64,000 bases of DNA from Poriferisodalis sp026713105 (GTDB lineage: Bacteria; Actinomycetota; Acidimicrobiia; Acidimicrobiales; Poriferisodalaceae): contig OZ220472.1 in the NCBI GenBank assembly GCA_965115995.1, positions 1,302,001 through 1,366,000 of the forward strand, read 5' to 3'. The notes beneath the pieces are model-generated. The model worked only from the letters and a program-made list of their open reading frames with translations, had not been told where the DNA came from and made no database searches. Shown here piece after piece: positions 58,276 to 64,000 of the stretch (within the stretch, counting starts at the first letter, position 1; each line of letters begins with the position of its first letter). Made by a program: the position numbers and the translations under genes.

Positions 58276-58722
58276 TCAGTGCCGGCGCCTGCGACGCGGT
58301 TCGGGGTGGGGATCCAGCAGCGAGCGCCGACGCTGCCGCGCCATGCCCGCCAGCACGCCACCCAGCGTTGCCAGCGATGCCGCCAGCAGCATCACCAGGG
58401 GAAGGCCCAGCGCCGCGACCGCTTCGCCGGAGCCGAATCGGCGAATGATCTGCACCACCACGGCAAGCGTCATCACGGGGCCCGAGCTCAGCACGGACGA
58501 CAGCAGATGATGTTCGCTCGCCCTCGCGGCGGCCACCGCCCCTCCGGCGATCATTCCCAAAAAGAGCAAGCCGTTCACGGCGTATGCCGCTGTTGTCCGC
58601 TCCGCTACCAAGCTCCCGGCCACGACACCGGCCACCAGGGCAGTCCCAGTGGACACCGCAGCGCCTGCGACGACTGCTCGCCGCTCGACGCTTCGGCCGA
58701 ATATCTGCAAGAGGCTGCGCAT
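58276..58722 (-). CDS. Small membrane protein with four hydrophobic segments
   Basis: A 148-residue protein with four predicted membrane segments (around residues 18-38, 47-65, 82-100 and 104-125) and a His/Arg-rich C-terminal tail. The arrangement recalls small ATP-synthase-associated or TIGR04086-type membrane proteins, but no signature is decisive. Its ATG lies eight bases after CAGTAT, a possible -10 box, so it may be leaderless. It is divergent from the whiB gene and 33 bases upstream of rnpB on the same strand. Confidence 0.65.
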   Translation of the reverse strand: MRSLLQIFGRSVERRAVVAGAAVSTGTALVAGVVAGSLVAERTTAAYAVNGLLFLGMIAGGAVAAARASEHHLLSSVLSSGPVMTLAVVVQIIRRFGSGEAVAALGLPLVMLLAASLATLGGVLAGMARQRRRSLLDPHPEPRRRRRH

Positions 58723-58752
58723 GTCGCGCCATACTGAACGCTCAATAAGGTC

Positions 58753-58758
58753 TTGACA
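58753..58758. promoter_or_regulatory. Shared -35 element of overlapping divergent promoters
   Basis: CTTGACAAG at 58752-58760 reads TTGACA on the plus strand and TTGTCA on the minus strand. A 17-base spacer leads to AAGATT (58776-58781), just before the whiB ATG, and in the other direction to CAGTAT, just before the membrane-protein ATG. The two promoters would compete for polymerase. Confidence 0.5.
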
Positions 58759-58790
58759 AGCGGCAATGCATCGGCAAGATTGCGCGACAG

Positions 58791-59189
58791 ATGTCTGCTG
58801 TCACTGCAACGCCCCGCACCTCCACGCACACCGCGAGGCCGCGACCGGCAAGCGCGGACCCCATCCGGGTGGTCGTGGACCAACACGGAGGTCTCACGAC
58901 CGACATGCTCGCCTGGCAACGCCATGCGGCGTGCCGGGGTCTCGAGGCCGAGATCTTCTACCCGCCCGAGAGCGACGCAGCGGGCGATGACGACGCGGCC
59001 TTCGAGGCGAAGGCCGTGTGCGGAGCTTGTGCGGTGTCCGGCGAATGCCTGGAATACGCGATTTCAGTCCGCGAGAAGGAAGGCGTCTGGGGTGGGCAGA
59101 CCGCCGCCGAGCGTGTTCGCATCATTCGGCGACGGCGCCGCGCTGCAGCGCGCGCTCGCAACGCGCAGGCGGCTGCCAGCTCGAACTGA
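58791..59189 (+). CDS. WhiB-family iron-sulfur transcriptional regulator
   Basis: A 132-residue WhiB-like protein. The four cluster cysteines are in RHAACRG, KAVCGACAVSGECLEYA (CxxC and CxxxxxC), and the turn GVWGGQTAAERVRIIRR with the following basic tail is the family's DNA/sigma-contact region. Such proteins hold an oxygen- or NO-sensitive [4Fe-4S] cluster and act with the main sigma factor. It is confined to Actinobacteria, which supports the host assignment. It lacks a ribosome site and its stop overlaps the trpD-like ATG (TGATG). Confidence 0.94.
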   Translation: MSAVTATPRTSTHTARPRPASADPIRVVVDQHGGLTTDMLAWQRHAACRGLEAEIFYPPESDAAGDDDAAFEAKAVCGACAVSGECLEYAISVREKEGVWGGQTAAERVRIIRRRRRAAARARNAQAAASSN

Positions 59190-60277
59190 TGGTCAGCCCA
59201 AATTCCGACGAGGTACATCCCCTCGAGCATTACGGCGGCTGGAAGGCTGTGCTCACGGACTTGGTGGCGGGCATCGACCTCAGCCCCGAAGTTGCGCGCG
59301 CCGCACTGGGCAGCATCTTGGGCGAGCGTGCCACTGATGCCCAGCTTGCCGGTTTCATCATCGCTCTCGGCATGAAGGGCGGCTCTGTTCCCGAGCTCAC
59401 CGGCCTCGTCGATGCCATGCATGACGCGGCGGTCCCGTTGACCGCGCCCGAAGGAGCAATCGACATCGTCGGCAGCGGCGGCGCCCCAGGACGGCAGCAG
59501 CACGCCCTCAGCGTGTCCACCATGGCGGCCTTCATTGCATCGGCCGCTGGTGCGACTGTCTGCAAGCACGGCTCGGTCGCCGCCACATCGTCATCGGGTT
59601 CGTTCGACACACTCCAGGCTCTCGGACTTGCGATCAATCTCGATGGCCCTGCCGTCGAGCGGTGCGTCTCGGAAATCGGCTTGGGATTCGCATTCGCGAA
59701 GCTCTTCCACCCGGCGATGCGATTCGCCGGCCCCGTGCGTACCGAGCTCGGTGTGCCCACCACGTTCAACTTTCTCGGCCCCTTGGCAAACCCTGCTCGG
59801 GTGAAGCGACTGGTGCTGGGGGTGAGTGACCCGGTGATGGCTCCCAGAGTCGCTGGGGTGCTCGCTGCCCGCGGATCGGAACGGGCTCTGGTCGTGCACG
59901 GGGCTGACCGTCTCGACGAGATCACATTGACTGATCTCACGCGGATCTACGAGGTCCGTCAGGGTGAGATCGTCGACGAATACCAGTTCGACCCGACGTC
60001 CATCGGGATCGAACGGGTCAATCGTGCAGCTCTGTGGGGCGGCGGCCCCCAGCAGAATGCGGACATTCTTCGGGCGATCGTCGCGGGTGACGAGACCGGT
60101 CCGAGGGCCGACATCGTGGCACTCAACGCCGGCGCGGGGCTGGTCGTCGCCGGACTGGCTGGCGATTTCGCGGACGGATTCGAGTTGGCTCGCGCAGCGG
60201 TCGCTGATGGGCGGGTGGCAGCCAAGCTCGAAGCCGCAGTCAGCCTCACGAACGAGCTGGCTCCAAGCGGCAGCTGA
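59189..60277 (+). CDS. Anthranilate phosphoribosyltransferase-like protein (divergent TrpD)
   Basis: A 362-residue member of the TrpD/nucleoside phosphorylase-like family. The helical N-terminal domain and the pyrophosphate-loop region DIVGSGGAPGRQQHALSVST, KHGSVAATSSSGSFDTLQAL, PVRTELGVPTTFNFLGPLAN and HGADRLDEITLTD are visible; the metal-binding Asp-Glu is kept. The usual GTGGD loop is GSGGA with an insertion, and the Asn and Arg of the normal KHGNR are replaced. So substrate or activity may differ from tryptophan synthesis. No other trp gene is near. The ATG at 59189 overlaps the whiB stop. Confidence 0.85.
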   Translation: MVSPNSDEVHPLEHYGGWKAVLTDLVAGIDLSPEVARAALGSILGERATDAQLAGFIIALGMKGGSVPELTGLVDAMHDAAVPLTAPEGAIDIVGSGGAPGRQQHALSVSTMAAFIASAAGATVCKHGSVAATSSSGSFDTLQALGLAINLDGPAVERCVSEIGLGFAFAKLFHPAMRFAGPVRTELGVPTTFNFLGPLANPARVKRLVLGVSDPVMAPRVAGVLAARGSERALVVHGADRLDEITLTDLTRIYEVRQGEIVDEYQFDPTSIGIERVNRAALWGGGPQQNADILRAIVAGDETGPRADIVALNAGAGLVVAGLAGDFADGFELARAAVADGRVAAKLEAAVSLTNELAPSGS

Positions 60278-60278
60278 C

Positions 60279-60515
60279 GTGGTCGTCGGCCTCTCCTTGC
60301 CGTTCGGCGTCGGAGATGTCGTGCGCTTAGCAGGGACTTCCGACGAGCGCCGCACTTCGCTGGTCGGGCAGACCGCCACAGTCGTCCGTGTTCGACCTGG
60401 GGATCGCCGGGTCATGGCGATCGTGACGTTCGAAAACGACACAGCCGAGACGGTGCTGGTGTGCGGGGTCGACGAAGCGGAGATAGTCGAGCGCTACCGC
60501 CACGGCGTCAGCTGA
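60279..60515 (+). CDS. Small SH3/KOW-like protein of unknown function
   Basis: A 78-residue protein starting with GTG one base after the trpD-like stop. It reads as a compact beta-barrel: FGVGDVVRLAGTSDERRTSLVGQTATVVRV then RVMAIVTFENDTAETVLVCGVDE. The GDVV...G..ATVV pattern resembles SH3-like or KOW folds. No family name can be given. Its tight spacing suggests co-transcription with the trpD-like gene; the frame is open much further upstream inside that gene, which is ignored. Confidence 0.6.
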   Translation: MVVGLSLPFGVGDVVRLAGTSDERRTSLVGQTATVVRVRPGDRRVMAIVTFENDTAETVLVCGVDEAEIVERYRHGVS

Positions 60516-60522
60516 GTTTCAG

Positions 60523-60574
60523 GCCCGGCTTGTCAGCCGGCGCTGTGCCCTATGCCCGGCTTGTCAGCCGGCGC
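60523..60574. repeat. Direct duplication of a small hairpin between convergent genes
   Basis: A 21-base sequence at 60523-60543 is repeated exactly at 60554-60574. Each copy contains the hairpin CCGGCT-TGTC-AGCCGG. The second copy encodes the last residues of the kinase (RRLTSRA and stop, minus strand), so the first is a duplicate of that 3' end. The tandem hairpins may help end both convergent transcripts. Confidence 0.7.
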
Positions 60575-61440
60575 AGGAGGCCTCGGCGGCGTTCGCTCTC
60601 TTGGGCGGGTATTTCCACTGCGGCCAGTGCGGCCGCAAGGTCGGCACCGCTCGCAAAGCGGTCATCGGGTGACTTTGCCATGGCCGTCAGGATGATCTCG
60701 GAGAGTTCGGCAGATACGCCCCGCTCGGCAGGGTCGGGCGGTGGTGTGCGCACATGTGCGTGCAGCAGGTCGTTTCGTTCCCCGTAGAACGGCGCTGAGC
60801 CCACGGCGAGCACATACAGCGTCGACCCAAGCCCGTAGATGTCGGTGCGAGCATCCACCGGCTGGGCCAGCGCCTGCTCGGGGGAGAGGTACATGGGCGA
60901 TCCGTAGACCCGGCCCGGTGGGGATGGGGGCCCGTCCACGTCGTGCGCCAGGCCGAAGTCGAACAGCACGGCCCGGTCGCTGCTGTCCGGTTGGGCGTCG
61001 AGCATGATGTTCGACGGCTTGACGTCGCGATGAACGATCCGGTGCTCGTGAACGTGGTCGAGCGCTGCGCACATCTGCTGGACAACGGCAATGCTCTCGG
61101 CGAGTGTCGGCGGGTGGCGGGTGCCGCACCGTTCGGCGAGGGTCTCGCCTTCCACGATCTCCATCTCCATGAAGTGGGCACCGCCGATGACACCGGCGCC
61201 GAGGACAGCGAGGACGTTCGGATGGTCCAGGCGGGCCATCAGCTCATACTCCTGCTCGAAGAGCGAGCGGATCTCCGCCCGTGCCTCCGCGAAGGGCGTC
61301 AACACCTTGAGTCCTACCTCGTCACCCCGCAGGGTGGTCGCCCGGTAGCAGTGCGCAACGGTGCCGCGTCCGAGCACTCCGGTGATCTTGTACGGGCCGT
61401 ATTGGCGGCCTACCCAGACGTCAATTTGGTCTTCGTACAT
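60550..61440 (-). CDS. Serine/threonine protein kinase, cytoplasmic
   Basis: A 296-residue PknB-type kinase with the glycine loop LGRGTVAHCY, the ATP Lys in GLKVL, the catalytic HRDVKPSNIM, DFGLAHDV and SPEQALAQPVDARTDIYGLG. There is no membrane helix and no sensor domain, so it is a lone soluble kinase domain. The frame continues to 61494, but a likely -10 box (TATGCT, about 61471-61476) lies inside that extension, so the ATG at 61440 is preferred. Neighbours do not reveal its targets. Confidence 0.9.
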   Translation of the reverse strand: MYEDQIDVWVGRQYGPYKITGVLGRGTVAHCYRATTLRGDEVGLKVLTPFAEARAEIRSLFEQEYELMARLDHPNVLAVLGAGVIGGAHFMEMEIVEGETLAERCGTRHPPTLAESIAVVQQMCAALDHVHEHRIVHRDVKPSNIMLDAQPDSSDRAVLFDFGLAHDVDGPPSPPGRVYGSPMYLSPEQALAQPVDARTDIYGLGSTLYVLAVGSAPFYGERNDLLHAHVRTPPPDPAERGVSAELSEIILTAMAKSPDDRFASGADLAAALAAVEIPAQESERRRGLLRRLTSRA

Positions 61441-61588
61441 CGCACCGGCCGCAGCTTGAGCGTCACTTCCAGCATAAAACCACCCGCCGCTCATGGAAGC
61501 GGCACCAGTGGTTCACTGGAGTCCTGGCCAGACGAACGTGTCAGCGGGCGTCCGGTGCATTCAGCTCGGCACCCTCGGTGTCGGTTGG

Positions 61589-61936
61589 CTAATCGGCGCT
61601 GAGGGTTGGGGCTTGCGCTGCTCCACGAAGCGTCACTGCGAGCTGGATTCCCTCGTGGCGCTGGATGCAGCCGATGATGTCGAAGAAGTTGCGTGCGTTT
61701 GGGTTGCCTTGAGGCCCCAGCATCCGCATGAGGCTCTTGGGCTGCTTGTTTGTGAGTTTGCCGAGTTCTGAGAAGCCGATGGTTGCGTTGATGTAGGTGC
61801 GCAACAGGGAATTGGCCGTGTCGATGTCGCCGGCGAGCATGCACTCGATTCCTTCTTGAAACAGGCTCTGACGGAACTCGGGGTCGCGTTGCACGCGAGC
61901 CTGCACGGTTTCCTTGAAGTCACGGGTGAGCGGCAT
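61589..61936 (-). CDS. HigA-like antitoxin (addiction module antidote family)
   Basis: A 115-residue DNA-binding antitoxin. The pattern LTRDFKETVQARVQRDPEFR then LLRTYINATIGFSELGKLT and KSLMRMLGPQGNPNARNFF is that of the antidote family paired with RelE/HigB-type toxins; the last part is a helix-turn-helix. It should bind and inhibit the toxin and repress their shared promoter. It overlaps the toxin gene by 17 bases and is second in the operon, as in higBA. The GC content here is lower than in the genes before it. Confidence 0.87.
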   Translation of the reverse strand: MPLTRDFKETVQARVQRDPEFRQSLFQEGIECMLAGDIDTANSLLRTYINATIGFSELGKLTNKQPKSLMRMLGPQGNPNARNFFDIIGCIQRHEGIQLAVTLRGAAQAPTLSAD

Positions 61937-62246
61937 GTCGTTCTCCTTGAGCCTTGCGGTTCTTGTAGTCCGTCCAGCGAGCCTGAGCAGTTGCGATGTC
62001 AGATTGTTGGTCTCGCTTGGTCCCGCCGCCGAGCAAGATGATCACCGTGTCCTCGTCGATGGCGACATAGATCCTGTAGCCGGGGCCGCTGTGGATGCGA
62101 CGCTCCAGGACGCCTCTTCCGACGCCGCGGTGGTCTGCGAAGTTCCCGGTCTCCATCTGGGTGACGGCTCTGAGAATCTTGGCTGCGGGTGTCGCGTCGA
62201 GACTGGTGAACCAGCGACCAAACGGGCTACGGCCACGGCTGTCCAC
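61920..62246 (-). CDS. HigB/RelE-like toxin
   Basis: A 108-residue toxin of the addiction module killer family. Landmarks are VDSRGRSPFGRWFTSLD, GVLERRIHSGPGYRIYVAID and ILLGGGTKRDQQSDIATAQ. Such toxins are mRNA interferases that act on translated messages. The GTG at 62246 is the only ordinary start. Upstream codons in the same frame (L-Y-E-S-R-E-Y) read like a continuation of the family but contain no ATG, GTG or TTG, so the true start or integrity is uncertain. It is the first gene of the pair. Confidence 0.85.
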   Translation of the reverse strand: MDSRGRSPFGRWFTSLDATPAAKILRAVTQMETGNFADHRGVGRGVLERRIHSGPGYRIYVAIDEDTVIILLGGGTKRDQQSDIATAQARWTDYKNRKAQGERHAAHP

Positions 62247-62290
62247 ATATTCTCTTGACTCGTACAGTCTCGCTTCAGCAATGCCTGTAT

Positions 62291-62308
62291 GGTAACGTAC
62301 GCGTTACC
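62291..62308. promoter_or_regulatory. Palindromic operator of the toxin-antitoxin operon
   Basis: GGTAACG-TACG-CGTTACC, a perfect 7-bp inverted repeat with a four-base spacer, lies 45 bases upstream of the toxin start. HigA-type antitoxins repress their own promoter by binding such palindromes, so autoregulation is expected. Confidence 0.7.
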
Positions 62309-62534
62309 AAAAGGCAATGGCGCTCAAGACCGGGGAAATCTCCGTGAGCGTGGCCATCCCGTCGGAACCGTCAATCCGGGCAGTGGCAGACCTGCGGGCG
62401 ATCTCGCCGGCCAGCCCACCTACGGAGTTGGGAACCATTGGTGGCGCCTGCAACAGGCCGCCGACTTCACCGACTGCCAGTTGCTCGACCCTGTCGGGAC
62501 ACTCGCGAGACCGCCCGGTTGGTAGAAGTGGAAA
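62309..62534. other. Non-coding or decayed stretch between the toxin operon and GH16 gene
   Basis: The 405-base gap between the toxin start and the GH16 stop holds the operator, this stretch and a terminator. Open frames are present on the plus strand (for example 62289-62525 and 62317-62607) but none shows recognisable protein features, and no tRNA or other RNA was recognised. It may be the remains of a gene. Confidence 0.4.
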
Positions 62535-62557
62535 ACCCGGCCCTTATAGGGCCGGGT
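62535..62557 (-). terminator. Rho-independent terminator of the GH16 gene
   Basis: ACCCGGCCC-TTATA-GGGCCGGGT is a perfect 9-bp hairpin. On the minus strand it is followed by TTTT (plus-strand AAAA at 62532-62535), about 95 bases after the GH16 stop. It is the clearest intrinsic terminator in the window. Confidence 0.8.
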
Positions 62558-62651
62558 GGTTTATGCGCCTCAGCATAGCGTGTGCTCGCAGCAAAGCAAA
62601 GCCATAGTTGGCAGCCTCGTAGTCCACTGATGCCCGTCTGCGCTCCGCTTC

Positions 62652-64000
62652 TTACTGGTATACGGGCTCCATGTCGGCGTAGTGGTTCTTGGGCTGCCAC
62701 AGGCGGACGTAGTCGAAATTCACGCGGGTGTGGATACGTTCAAAATTTGCTGCTGAAGGCCACGCCCACGAGCCGAAGCTCAAGGGGTTCGGTGTGTGCG
62801 CGACGCCGACCTGTTCGAGGAGCGTGCTGGCATCGTCGGGATCGGTGTATTCAATAAATTGGTCGAGCTGACTTCCGCCAAATCCGACCCAGCGACCTCT
62901 GCTGTCAATGGTATAGATCTCCATCTTGTCCTCGGACCACACCGTGAGTTCATCCTGATAGCCGTCCACTTTGGTGAAGGTGCGGTAGCCCCTCGGAGTC
63001 CATTCCACTCCACTGGTGACGGTATGGGTGTCTATCGTCGAGCAGACACTGGTTCTCATCAAGAATTGCCGGACCGGATTATCTTGGGGCCAGCAGTGCT
63101 CGAGCCACTTCACACTCCTCCACGCCGATACCTCTCTGCTCGCTGCGTGATTCCAGTTTGCGTGCCAGATAAAGGTGGAGTGTCTGGCATTGGGCGCATA
63201 CTCATAGAAGTCGAGCTCGACATCGCCGTATTTGAGGTAGTTCTCCAGGTCGTTCACCTCCACCCCGTACTGCTTCCACAGATCCCGCCGCGAATTGTGG
63301 ATTGGCCACGCTATGAAGTTGATGTTGTGGTAAAAGGGCGACCCAGCATCCATGTTGACGGTGTACTTGAACTCGAGGTAGCCGTACTTGTAGTGGAGCT
63401 TGCCGTAGGTGTCCAAATTCGCGATGCAGTTTTTCGCTACTGCCATCGTCAGGGAATCGTCGGCGATGTTGCCGCACGACTCGCCCTCAGAGTCCACCAT
63501 GGCGCAGGGGTCGCCGTAGTTCCACATCGATTCGTCCAACGTGGACAGACCGTCTTTGCACCCTGCGGCATTTGCCGCAGGAGGCGAACCGTCGAACTCT
63601 TCGGCGAACACCAAGCTGTAATTCGAGGCGTTCTGCACCAGACCGGGAAGACCCGCCCGCAGCGTCTCCTCGTTGCTGCCTCCGGCCCCCTCGGGAATGA
63701 GCTCCCGCAGGTACAAGCAGACGTAGGCGTCCACGTTGTCATCGCCGTAGTCGTCGCAGCCCTTCGCCTCCGGCGGCGGGTTCACCACCACCTCGCGGTA
63801 CACCTTGAGCCCCGTGCCGGCGTCTGCCGCCGACACTTCCAGCCGCTGGGTGGCGAATGCGGCCGGCCAATGGGTCTGATCCGTCGTGCCTGCTGAGTTC
63901 CAGAAGTACAGCAGCCCCTCGTCGGGGAGAACTCTCACCTCTGTGTTCTGGCAGGTGTCCCAGTCCATTTTGCAATACCGGTAATGGGAGGCATCGGGCC
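62652..64000 (-). CDS. Glycoside hydrolase family 16 protein (5' end outside window)
   Basis: About 448 residues are visible; the frame runs open through the right edge (PDASHYRYCK before the first internal Met), so the N-terminus is missing. The region up to about residue 115 of the internal Met numbering is a Cys-containing beta-rich segment. The GH16 domain starts at YSLVFAEEFDGSPP and holds the ELDFYE catalytic motif (ExDxxE, bases 63201-63218); it ends NFDYVRLWQPK. Many Cys suggest an exported protein. Family members hydrolyse beta-1,3/1,4-glucans, agar or carrageenan. Base composition is lower in GC than the catabolic genes. Substrate not assigned. Confidence 0.85.
   Translation of the reverse strand, partial: PDASHYRYCKMDWDTCQNTEVRVLPDEGLLYFWNSAGTTDQTHWPAAFATQRLEVSAADAGTGLKVYREVVVNPPPEAKGCDDYGDDNVDAYVCLYLRELIPEGAGGSNEETLRAGLPGLVQNASNYSLVFAEEFDGSPPAANAAGCKDGLSTLDESMWNYGDPCAMVDSEGESCGNIADDSLTMAVAKNCIANLDTYGKLHYKYGYLEFKYTVNMDAGSPFYHNINFIAWPIHNSRRDLWKQYGVEVNDLENYLKYGDVELDFYEYAPNARHSTFIWHANWNHAASREVSAWRSVKWLEHCWPQDNPVRQFLMRTSVCSTIDTHTVTSGVEWTPRGYRTFTKVDGYQDELTVWSEDKMEIYTIDSRGRWVGFGGSQLDQFIEYTDPDDASTLLEQVGVAHTPNPLSFGSWAWPSAANFERIHTRVNFDYVRLWQPKNHYADMEPVYQ

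Noticed and set aside
62289..62607. Two short plus-strand frames after the operator
   Set aside because: No recognisable protein features, and they run through the terminator hairpin.

Overview
The window is 64 kb of GC-rich DNA with tightly packed genes, many four-base start/stop overlaps, frequent GTG starts and a WhiB regulator. It also has several luciferase-like (probably F420 or FMN dependent) oxidoreductases and many family III CoA-transferases. Together these point to an actinobacterium, most plausibly an Acidimicrobiia-type lineage with a large catabolic repertoire. That placement is inference from gene content, not a database result.

Positions 1-6315 (+) carry a cytochrome P450 (cut by the window edge), a luciferase-like oxidoreductase, an amidohydrolase, a short-chain dehydrogenase, a membrane protein of the eukaryotic-type sterol reductase family and a CobW GTPase. 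Positions 6337-16670 (-) look like one eight-gene operon: luciferase-like monooxygenase, Rieske oxygenase, cupin, short-chain dehydrogenase, thiamine-diphosphate enzyme, a two-protein molybdenum hydroxylase and a two-domain VOC protein with an extradiol-dioxygenase-like metal site. Positions 16807-45157 continue the catabolic theme: acyl-CoA dehydrogenase, acyl-CoA carboxylases (one complete biotin enzyme pair), a limonene-epoxide-hydrolase-like protein beside a dehydrogenase, four CoA-transferase domains in three proteins, an HsaA-like flavin monooxygenase, and a TorA/BisC-type molybdoenzyme behind a luciferase-like protein. The likely substrates are terpenoid, steroid-like or aromatic carboxylic acids activated as CoA thioesters, but no substrate can be read from the sequence.

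Positions 45272-61440 are more housekeeping in character: metY with a CoA-binding protein, a lipoprotein joining a thioredoxin fold to NHL repeats, a GH3 enzyme, thiamine pyrophosphokinase with a thiamine-type binding lipoprotein, a class A penicillin-binding protein, a zinc-ribbon protein, a histidine phosphatase, the RNase P RNA gene, a WhiB regulator, a divergent TrpD and a serine/threonine kinase. The last 2.5 kb differ: a HigBA-like toxin-antitoxin pair with a palindromic operator, a strong terminator and a Cys-rich GH16 glycoside hydrolase, all visibly less GC-rich, suggesting acquired DNA.

Two dispersed non-coding repeat families stand out. R1 is a 114-bp element with imperfect terminal inverted repeats, present in two near-full copies and two remnants. 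R2 is a ~100-bp hairpin present in three copies plus one tandem partial copy; its stem changes between copies are compensated on the other arm. Many genes also show a TANNNT box 6-7 bases before the start codon, the signature of leaderless transcription. No tRNA, rRNA, CRISPR array, IS transposase or phage gene was recognised.
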